The notes beneath the pieces are model-generated. The model did no database searches. It had not been told where the DNA came from and worked only from the letters and a program-made list of their open reading frames with translations. From Saccoglossus kowalevskii (lineage: Eukaryota; Hemichordata; Enteropneusta; Harrimaniidae), in assembly GCF_000003605.2 (NCBI RefSeq), contig NW_003145289.1:212510-243611 (forward strand): a stretch of DNA of 31,102 nt, read 5' to 3'. A program made the translations under genes and the position numbers. Of the stretch, positions 11,401-23,400 are shown one piece after another (positions within the stretch are counted from its first letter, which is position 1; every line of letters begins with the position of its first letter).

Positions 11401-14400
11401 TTTAACAGATATATGATGTACCACTTCTTCATGATGCTGCGGTAAATGATGATGTTGAATTAGTACAAGATATACTACATTCTGGGGCAAATGTAAATGA
11501 GCTATCAATGGTATGTGTTACATCACACACTAATCGACTCCAAAATCATTATTTCAGCCATTATTTTCTATTATTACTTCAAATATCTGACTATTTTCTT
11601 TCAATTTACTGTCAAAGCAGCATTATACTCCTAACATAAAATTTCTCAGACTTGAATTATTATTGACAAATTTGAATGCACTGACACGAAAACAGAAGTA
11701 TTTTGCTTACTTGTATGCTAAATTCATGGCAAATTGTGATACTTGTTCATTTCTAGCTAACTAATTGGTCAAATTGGTTATGTATGTATAATCAAGCTTT
11801 GTTTTCAGCAAAATTTTATTTCATAAGAGTTTTAAAGTCTATGAGATTGTAGAAATAACGTTATGACAATGTTTTTTTCTTGTCTTCAATAAATGTGAAC
11901 AACTAGGATGGTAGAACTGCACTTCATGTCTCATCTGAAGCTGGATGTATCAACGTTGCAAGATTCCTACTTCACCATGGAATTATTTGGGAGGCTATTG
12001 ATAAGGTATGTCACATGAGCATGTGTTTGAACATAGCAACTCTTGTATATTGACATTAATATAATTGAAACTTATTTTCAACTCAGTGGAGCGTCCCTCA
12101 AAGTGTAGGTACTTGGGAACCTGGGACAATCTGTTCAAAATACTTGCACCATGGTGACTCACTTTACCAGCGTGGTAATATAGGCAAAACAATGTATTTT
12201 TTTTATAGACTGGCAGAGACTGTAGTTCCATGGTTCATGGATTTTACCTTATAGCTGGCAATTCACTGTCCAATGCATTGTTCTATTAGCAGTCCCTAAT
12301 AATGTTATTGGTTAGTAGGGTAAACTTGTATAGCAACACCAAGATCAGATAAAGGTCATCTGAAAGTCATAGTGGGTTGTTGCTATAGTTACTGCTTACA
12401 GCTTGCTGTTTCTCTCATTAACATATACATTATACTAAATGATAATCTAATTCAAGGTTGTAGATTTTTACTGCTTGTGAACACACATTTTAATATTGAC
12501 CTTTGACATACTCGCTTTTAATAACCAGCAATAAAATAAATACCATTCACGAATTACTATATAACAAAACATATAGTATATTGGTAACTCAATGGGAACA
12601 AATCATTTCTCTTAACATATTGTTGGCCTTTGTTTTATATAGGATGGATATACAGCTCTGGATTTAGCAAACAATAGAGGTCATAGTGTAATTGCAAACA
12701 TGATAGAAGAACAAGATAAATGTTCCCAGAATAGCCATGTCTCTAAAGATAATTCTGTTACACAGGTACATGGATAAAATGTGTAATAATTTTGTAACTT
12801 ATGGGTGCATCCCTATTTACTAACTTACTACAGAAAACTATAGTAAGAAAATATCTGCATTCTCAGTCACAGCTTCACACTTAAAAAATCATAAACTGCG
12901 AAAAATATTTTTCTTTGTCCAGATACATAGGATTCCCTCACATGATGTAACTTCAGATAAACATTCGCAGCTGGAACAAGAATTTCTGATGTCCAGGGAA
13001 AGTACAAGATCTGTGGTGAGGATTTCTGCACATTAAAAATTGACTTGTGGACATACAATATCTGATATACAAAAGGTGTGTACATTTTCTTATCAATGTC
13101 GCTTTTGTCATTTTGGCAGAAATCAACTATTCCTTTACATGTGGCTGCCGAGGAAAATGATGCAGAATTGGTTTTGGCCCTATTAATGCCAGGCGAAGAT
13201 GTTGATGTAAGATCTTCAGTAAGTAGAAATTATTGAAAAACAAATTACTGAATGGCATTCTCCGAAAAAACTTCTATCAAAATGTGTTTTCTATGTGTGT
13301 CTTGTGTGTAATTATTAGAAATACCCAGAGGAAGTGCAAGTTTACAGATATTTGGTCAGAGTAGAGTAAATTTCCCAAAGGAGCTAGATAGAGTGTTTTG
13401 TCATTTGCCCAAGAATAATTCATACAACTCAACATGTTTTTGTCAACGCCATATGTTACACAAAAAATATGCCACAGTTATATAGCTAAGACAGTGTCGG
13501 TTTAAAAAACATGTTACAATTATCTGTAACTAATACACTTATAAATAGACATGTGGAAAAAATGAACCACTTTCAGAAGTTTTACAAAATGCTAAGTTCA
13601 AAGAGATGTTTATTATTTACACACTATCAAAACTATTGTATTCACAGAATAGTGAAACTGCTCTTCATATTGCATCTTCATCGGGATCCCTTGATGCTGT
13701 ACGAGTGTTAATTAATAATGGAGCTGGTAGACGCAGGTAAAAACATCAATGTATCTCACAAGTTAGAGGTGAAACACAGATTGCTAATATATAGTATTTA
13801 TTTTATTATACATAATTATTTTCCTGTTTGTAGTAATAAGTTAATAACACCTAAACTGACAAAGAACTTGTTTCTTTGCTGTGTGAACGTTTGCGTTATG
13901 GGATTCTATTTCCATCACAAGGTATAGCAATCTTGTTGTCAATATTGAACGTGACGTCAATTGTTTTGAACTTGTCATCGTTAGTTGTTTACCCTAAATA
14001 TGGGGGATTCTAATGTTCGTTCAGTGATAATACTGTATAATACTGTTTATCGTCTTCTGATTAATCACCTGGCTATTTTAATTTAGGAAGGCTGGAATGC
14101 TCTTCACATGGCAAGCTCAGCGGGACATGCTGAAGTTGTGAGGTTTCTTTTACAGTCTTCTGTTAAGAAGAATGTACACACCAAGGTAATATTTCATTAT
14201 TTAATAATACTTGTATTTGTTTGATATCTCTGGCTGAACTTTTAGGTTTTTTACATAAATAAATAAATTATCAATTAACTATTATTAAATAAGTAAATGA
14301 GCTCAAATTATTCATTTGTTTTATGATTGCAGGATGGCGCAACAGCTCTTCACTGGGCAAGTTTTAATGGTCATATTGATGTAGTAAAAATTCTGTTAAA

Positions 14401-17400
14401 TTCGCCCGTAATTAAAGATGCCAAGAGCAAGGTAAATGTGATATTTCATTATATTTATTGATATCACTTCGATTGTACATATTTGAGATTTTACACCGCA
14501 ATCCCCGTAATACAGCATCGCATTCACGAGTGTTCTTGTACAGACGATTTAGCAGCAGATGTCAGTATTTATATTGGAACTAGATGCTCTGTCAGATCCA
14601 TGCACGGAAACATTACTGTGCTCTTGGTTGTTGTTGTTGTTGTTGTTTGTTTTTTGGAGGGGGTCGTGCATAAAATCATGTCTAACAATGTGATTTTGTT
14701 GATTATAATTGCTTATGGCGTGTAGTAAACTATTTTAGTAACACGCTGTGTTATACATAGTTATTTGCGAGTTGTCACATAATAACATTAGTAGTGCATA
14801 TATTTTGGACGTTTAACATACCATGTCATTCTGATTACAATTTAGGATGGTTTCACAGCTCTTCATGCAGCAAGTCAAAGTGGACAAGTTGAAATTGTAA
14901 AACTTTTACTAAATGCCTCCTTTGACAAGAATGCCAAAACTAAGGTAATATATTATTTGCATATTTATATTTGTGAAAAGCATGGCGAACTAATATCATA
15001 CAATGATAACATATTTGTTTTACAGAAAGGACGTACAGCTCTTCATATAGCAACTCAGTGTGGGAGAATTGAGGTGGTGCGAGTTTTGTTAGCAGCATCA
15101 GTTAAAAGGAACGTTGGAGACCAGGTAAAGATTCAAATGACGATGTTGGTTACACTAAAAACAGAGTAGAGGTTATACATTTTTGTATAACCTCTATTTA
15201 CGCTGTGTGGAAAATGCGGATGATTTCGCAGCAGCACATGTCGTTTCGGAGTCATCAAATATCAAGCCATATTTTACTGTATGATCAAAAGAATCGCATA
15301 TCACATATATAATAACTATAAGATTTAGTGGTCAATATTTATTTCATACAACCGTGCATGTGATCTATTAACATTCCATTGCACATATACTCGAAACATA
15401 TTAAGTATCTTCCAAAATCTTGTAAATGATTTCTTGTGAATGCTTCAGTCTAACAGTGTTTTTGTCGTTCAATATGCCAGATGCCAAAATAATAAGGCGT
15501 TTCTTGTTAAAATTTGTGATATTTCATTACATTGTCTAGGATGGTAACAATGTTACTTATGTACTTATGTTACTTTTTAGAGAGGTTGGACAGCCCTTCA
15601 CGTAGCATGTCAAAGTGGACAAGTTGAAATTGTAAAACTTTTACTAGATGCCTCAATTGAAAGGAATGCCCAAACCGAGGTACAGTTTTATTCGTTATGA
15701 TTGTAAAAGGCGTGTATAACTGATACCATAGCGACGTTATTTATAATTTTGTTTTACAGGAAGGGTTCACAGCTCTTCATATAGCAAGTCTATTTGGGAA
15801 AAGTGAGGTGGTCCGAATTTTGTTAGCAGCATCCGTTGAAAAAAACATTCAAGATCAGGTAAGGGAATAAGATGTATAATCCAACAGTTCATGGTCAATG
15901 ATTGTATTAAAAATTCTTACACACCCACATTTAAAAAATGTATAAAGATTTAGTATGATGTTAGCTAGATATAAATGTGGCAATGGAAGCACTAACGATG
16001 TAATGGAATTAATGGAATATTGTCTTTACAAATAACATTGTGGAGAGTAGAATATTATTTATTTATTTATTTATTTATTTTAGTTGGATGGTTTCACATC
16101 GCTTCATTTGGCTGTTCAACGTGGTCATACTGATATTGTAGCAGCCTTACTGCATGCGTCAGTGAATACGGACACACAGACAAAGGTGGTTGTTGTATTC
16201 GATCATTGATAACAAAGGACATTTGTGTTATTTTCAGTTGATATAATGTTTGGTATAATGAATTATGTCTTTTTTAGTCTGGTTGGACACCTCTTCACAC
16301 AGCATGTGAAAGTGGGAATTTTGCCATAGTGAAACTGCTTCTTGATGCGTCAGTTAAGATTGATGTCCGAGAAAAGGTATGCTAATTACACTGCAAATAT
16401 AATGATAAATGTAATGATCTTGTTAAGTCAACATATTACAAATATATTCTATATTGTAATGTGCAGGAATGGTATACAGCACTTCATCTTGCTTGTCAAA
16501 ATGGAAATGCAAATGTAGTAAGAACTCTATTAAATGCATCTGCTGACAAAAATGCAATTACAAAGGTAATAATATTTTTTACACCAGTCCTTATAATATA
16601 AACATGTTGTACATATTTAGTAGCAGTGGAGCTCGAAAAAAAGGAAGGTGATGACTTTTAAAATTTGCTAATCGTACTGGTGTATCAGTTAAGTTTAACC
16701 GTAATCACTTATTCAATTGTGTGTGCATTCAAAGTGTTTCCATTAATTTTAGAATGAATTTTTGACACCTCTTCATTTGGCAAGCAGCGGTGGACATATT
16801 GAAGTAGTAAAAATGCTACTAGATGAAGCGGTCAAGTTGAATCTTCAATCCAAGGTAATAATAACCGTAAAGCTGTAATTATAGAAATAGTACTAATAAT
16901 TGAACTATATTATATAATTTCATTTGGATCAATGAAAACATTGTTTTGTTTTTGTTTCCAGAGGGGTGGTACAGCTTTTCATATGGCGTGTCTACATGGA
17001 CATGTTCCAGTGGTTAAAGTGCTTTTGGATGCATCAGCTGAGAAAAATGGCCAAATAAAGGTATTTAATTTGAATACTGCAGCAATGTAGTAACTTAAAG
17101 TTGTGCGTGTTTTTGTATTAATGTAGATTTATTTCATTTATATGACAGACGAACGGTTCAACTGGTCTTCATTTGGCTAGCCATCGTGGACATGTTAATG
17201 TTGTGAAATTGCTGCTGAATGCATCAATTAACACGGAAATTAGGACTAAGGTAAAAGCTTTGGTTATATATTAAAGCCCTATGTCACCTGGGTTGATAAG
17301 ATAATTCGTGTTAGCAAGACAGGAAAGTTTTTCCTAATTTGCATTTCCAAACATACATTTTATGCACTTTATACAGTTAGGACACACAGCCCTTCATCTA

Positions 17401-20400
17401 GCTTGTAAGCAAGGCCATGTAAAAGTCGTGAGTACCTTGCTGGATGCTAATGTTGAGAAGGAAAGAACCACTGAGGTAATTAAATTGATTTTATATTAGA
17501 ACTCTTGATGCTGTGACATGTTGATGACTTATTTGACTCTGGAGGCTTGGTCTACGAGCCACATGGTACTGTTCGAACCATAGTGTTATGTAAAAGAGTA
17601 AATTTCACCAGATAGAATGCAAAACTATTCATATAATATTTTGTCTTGGCTATGTATATTAAATACTTTTGCAGGATGGTTGGACAGGTCTACACTTTGC
17701 ATGTAAACATGGGCATGCTGCCATAGTGAAAGTTCTACTGGATGCAACTGCTGAAAAGGATGCAAAGACTAGGGTGAGTCTTCTGATAATTTATTGAAAC
17801 GCTTGTTTTAAAATTGTTGTATTTATGGTATTCATATTGGTAGTTCAGTCCAGGAACGCACAATGTACTGTTTCGGTCATTGTATGAGTTATGTATATAC
17901 ATTGATAGTGGCTGGAACAAAAAATATATTGCACTCGTATATTTTACCGAACTGTTCACTTTAAATCATACAATTGTGTGGGGTATTTTGCAGGAAGGTC
18001 GGACACCTCTTCATATGGCGAGTAAGTTTGGTCATCCTGATGTAGTGAGAGTTCTGCTCGATGCATCCATAAATACGAATATTCCAGACATGGTAACTAA
18101 ACATTCACACATTGCTTGAACGTTTAAACTTTCCGTTCACCATCATATCACTTCATGCATATTTATACTATGTATTCCTATGTAGAAATAGTCAGTGGGC
18201 ACAAACTGGGCTAATTATTTATACATTCCCTTATTTTCACACTATATAAACAGTGTAAATGTATTTATCGTAAAATCGTATGGTATCGTATGGTACAAAT
18301 ACACGACGAGGAAAGTGTAAATATTTATGTACAATTTTTTTTTAATTTTAGTTTGGTTACACCGGATTGCATTATGCATGCCAATTTGGACATGTTGATA
18401 TTGTCAGAATATTAGTGAATAATGCATCAGTTAATAAAGATGCGAAAAGCAAGGTCAGTATTAAATGATCGCCAAATAGGATATAACATAAGTAGTTAAA
18501 TTACAATGAATGGAGGAGATAATTGTTGCATCTACTTATTTTACAGGATGGCGGATCTCCTCTTTATTTGGCTAGTTTATATGGACATGTTGAGGTCGTG
18601 CGCGTGTTACTGCGTGCCTTGGTTAATAAAGATGCACAAACTAAGGTAATTATTTGATAAATAGAATCACATGAGTCTCAAAAAATAAATATAAGTGTGT
18701 AATATGTTATATTTTTTTTGTAGGACGGTTGGACAGCACTTCATGTGGCAAGTGATAATGGATATATTAGTATTGTTCGAATTCTACTAGATGCATCAGT
18801 GAACACAGAAGCTTATAGCAGGGTATTTTGCCATACGTTATCATTTCGTAAGAAGTGCACCTTGATATGATGATACTTGTTATCTATAATGACTAAGACG
18901 TATTCATTAGATATTGTTTTGTTTGTAATTTTTAATTTAGAAAGATACCATAGGAGCACTCCATTGTGCAAGCAAAAGTGGACATGTTGATGTAGTAAAA
19001 CTTCTACTGGAGGCGCCAGTTGAAAAAGAAGCACAATCGAAGGTACTAAAATTACTATTTAAACACTGAGTAGCGTGTATATAAATAGCTGTGGGTATAT
19101 GGTATTTAAGAACGTTTTTGTAATGCAGACGTTTACGCATGATTCATACTTTAGGTTTGGCGTGTTTTCAACTTTAGAAGAGAATTGTAGGGATTTACTA
19201 ATTCTTCTTATGCAAGAAAACCGTTGGCCATATAGATAAGTTTTCAAGATTCGGAAAAACTTGCCTCTGTCTACTCTCCCAAATTCGCAATTTTATTTAC
19301 ATTATTTCATTGATGGTTTATCTTCGACTACTGGCTGTATCTTTTAACTCGTGCAACACGAGCTGCTGCTGTATTGTGACATAAAAAGTCATATATTCAA
19401 TATGTGTACAAATAAAAAGCAACCCTTACTTTTCCAGGATGGTTTGACATCGCTTCACTTTGCTAGTAAATATGGATGCACTGAAGTAGTTAAAGTGCTG
19501 CTGAATGCACATGTTAATAAAAATGCAGAAAGTAAGGTAAATTAACAATACATTTTACACATATATTTAGAGAAACATACTCTCTGTATATGGAATTCAT
19601 ATTATAAAATTTTGTGTATTGTAGGATAAATGGACATCACTGCATTTTGCTGCTGCCTATGGACATGCAAATGTGGTGGAGATTCTTTTGAATGCTGGGG
19701 TAGAAAAGGATAACAAAACTCAGGTAATATGAAAGTAATCCTGAAAAAAGCAATGTTGATGTATCTATATTGACCATATGATAGATGATATTATTTTTTT
19801 TTCTAGAACGATCAAACAGCACTTCACTTTGCCAGTTATCATGGGCACAGTCATATAGTGAAAATGCTGCTGCGTGCATCTGTTGAGAAGGATGTCATAA
19901 CCACGGTAGTATAGATTACATTGTGTTTTATGATAACCTGTTCATTCAAAGATGTGTTGAAACATATATAAAAACATGACATTCTATCAAAATTATTTCT
20001 ATATCTAAATTCTTATTTTACTAATAGAGCCCAAACGCACATGGTCCCACATAATATTTTTTCAAACGGAATACAACTCGCATTCTAAAATCGTCAAAAT
20101 CACTGGACCAGATGAAAAACAACAATATATGGTCAAATCTATGAGAGAAAGGACCATGGACTCCAACGTAACTAAGATGTGGTACCAGATATCTAAACAT
20201 ATGCCTTTCTACTGTCACAACAATTATTGTATTTGCAAATTATTTTTACAGAATGGTATGACATCTCTTCTTTTAGCAAGTCAGAATGGACATGTTGATG
20301 TGGTGAGATTACTACTAGGTGCATCAGTCCAGACATCACTACAAGATAAGGTAATATGATTATTTGCGTGTGATTTATTTTATTATTGGCAAAACAGTAT

Positions 20401-23400
20401 CAATCTTTCTTTCACTTTATAATTTAAATATATTTCAGTACGAGCAAACAGCAGTTCATATGGCTAGTGCTAGTGGGTATGATGATATTGTCAAAACTCT
20501 ACTAGAGGCAAGACATGATAAGAATTCCCGAGATAAGGCATTACGACTGTTTGGGTAGTTCTAATCGAACAAGTCACCAAAATGAATCGAATGTATATGC
20601 AGATGCAGACCAAATGTGTATATTGTATTCCCTAATATATTTTATACTTTTCAGTATGGTGCTACTGCTCTTCACTTGGCAAGTCAAAAAGGGCATGCTA
20701 AAGTGGTTCAAATTCTTCTTGGTTCATCATTTGAGAATAATGCCCAAGATAAGGTATACTTATTTCTTATTTTGTTCTATCACTTTGAGGCACTAACAGT
20801 TTTCATTATCTTATCAAGTAGGGCAAACTCAATCACATTATAGAATGTTGATGTATATTGTTATATACTACCAAATAAGGCACAGCCAAGACCAAGTAAA
20901 TAACTTACAACTATTTTTTCCAGGATGGTTTAACATCACTTCACTATGCTAGTAGATATGGACATGCAGATGTAGTTAGGATGCTGTTGAATGTACCAGT
21001 TAATAAAGATGCAAACACAAAGGTAAATCATGCATTTCTTTTACATATATTTGAGAAATATACTATCTATAGATGGAATTCATATTATCATATTTTGTGT
21101 ATTGTAGGATAAATGGACATCTCTCCATTTTGCTGCTGCCTATGGACATGTCAATGTGGTGGAGATTCTTTTGAAAGCTAGGGTACAACTGAATACCCAA
21201 ACTGAGGTAATATGACTGTGTCGGTGGTCATAAAAACAAAAGTATTGTTTATGTTTCTTTATAAATCGACTATGGGATAAATAATTGTATATATTTTGTT
21301 TTCTAGCTTGGCCAAACTGCGCTCCATTTTGCTAGTTATCATGGGCATGGTGATATAGTGGAAATCTTGCTGCGTGCACCTGTTGATAAAGATATCATGA
21401 CCATGGTAGTATTGATTGAATTGTATTTTACGATAGCCATCCCATTCAAAGAACTAGTAAAATATATAAGGAGCATGCAAATTCACCAGAAATGTTTTTA
21501 TATTCTAATTCATAATATGCAAATGGGTCTAAGAACAGATGATAAAACAATACAATTTCACAAGCATAATAAAAGCCACAAATTACTATTACAGGATGGA
21601 GTAACATCTCTTCATTTAGCAAGTCAGAATGGACATGTTGATGTTGTAAAATTACTGCTAAGTGCATCAGTCCAAACATCAGTGCAAAATAAGGTAATAT
21701 TATATTTTTTAATATGTTTGCATGAGATTTATTTAATGATTTATATTCATACAATATCTTATCATATTTGAATATTTTTCAGAATGGTTTGACGGCACTT
21801 CATATGGCAAGTTATAATGGGTATGATGAAGTGGTCAAATCCCTACTGGAGGTAACACAGGATAAGAATTCTCGAGATAAGGTATTGGAAACTGTTTTGT
21901 TTGTTCTAATTAAGTAAGTCACAAATATATATCGATTGTAAGTGCAGACGCTGTCGTGATATGTATTGTATTGCTAATACATTTTATATTATATAGTATG
22001 GTGGTACAGCTCTTCATGCGGCATGTCGAAATGGGCAAAGCAAAGTGGCTAGAATTCTACTTGATTCTTCATTTGAAAAGAACGCCTTAGATAAGGTATT
22101 TAAACTGTGTTGCCTTTTACTAATGAATACAGTACACGCGATATAGATTTAATACACTAGGTCAGTGATCCCAGTTTTCTATCCATCTGTCCCTTAATGG
22201 TTTCTTCTAATTGCTTTGATAGTTTGACCACGATGTGGTCAAAACCACTCTAAATGTACCTCGAGATAAGAAGGTTTGAGATAAGTGATTGGAAACTATT
22301 TTCGATTGTTTTGATGAGTCAGTCGTAAAAATAAAAATAAAGTGTATATGTGTATATAACTAAAATATTTTATATTTTACAGTGTGGCGCCACCGCCCTT
22401 CATCTGGCAAGTCAACACGGGCATGGTGAATTGGTTAGAATCCTACTTGATTCATCATTTCAGAAGAATGCTATAGACAAGGTATTTAAACTATGTTATA
22501 TAACACAACAAATATAGTAACCCCCAGCGAGTATGTACAAACATGTAATCATTTTTTTACCTATTTTGTAGTATGCCATGACATCCCTACATTTGGCAAG
22601 TCAAGAAGGAAATAATGACGTGGTAGAGATTCTGATAAATGCATCTGTTGATATAAATGCAAAAGCCAAGGTAATCATATAATTCCGTGTATGACAATTA
22701 TGAGATATGTATATAACTATTAATTTTTAGATAAAGCTATAAATTATCTTACTTATTTTTAGGATGACTGGACAGCACTTCATTTGGCTAGTGAAAACGG
22801 CAATGTTACTACTGTGAGTACATTACTTGCTGCAGGAGTAAAAGCGGATCTACAAACAAAGGTACAATAGTTTAAGATGATTTGTTAACAATGTACTAGA
22901 TCATAAGTGGCTGCACATTAAGATGTGCAGTTTTATTGTGTGCAGGAATCCCCATGTGGTGTATGTTCTCTTTTTCCGATTTTCTCCGGCATTTGGGCAC
23001 ATGTTAATTTATAATGGGATTATTGTTTACATATTTTGTAGCATGGTGGAACAGCTCTGCATTTTGCATGTCAAAATGGTGATGCCAGTGTTGTTGGGAC
23101 ACTATTAGAAGCATCCGTTGATACAACTATTGAAACCAAGGTAATAATAGATGTGTTTACTTTGTTTGGTTGACTGTATTTAGTGTATGGCAAAATGAAT
23201 TGTATATTACGCGTCTATTCATTTATATTACAGGATGGTTGGACAGCTTTTCATTTAGCTTGTGGAAATGGACATGTGAATGTGGTGAGAATGTTATTGG
23301 ATGCATTAGTAGACAAGAATGTACAAACAAAGGTAATTTTAAGTCAAAATTAGGCAAATAGAATACAATACCACGTTGATCACGTTGCAATATAATTGAT

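Larger units (their letters stand above)
15125..15580 (+). other. Intron, 456 bp, with hairpin and possible exon relic
   Basis: Holds the perfect inverted repeat at 15167-15196 and a candidate decayed ankyrin exon at 15433-15496. Just upstream of the real acceptor there is a decoy CTAG|GATGGT at 15539. Confidence 0.55.

Noticed and set aside
15539-15580. Acceptor CTAG|GATGGT as the start of ankyrin exon 10
   Set aside because: The true repeat starts at 15581 with a full RGWTALH; the upstream site would add a frame with TAG before it.
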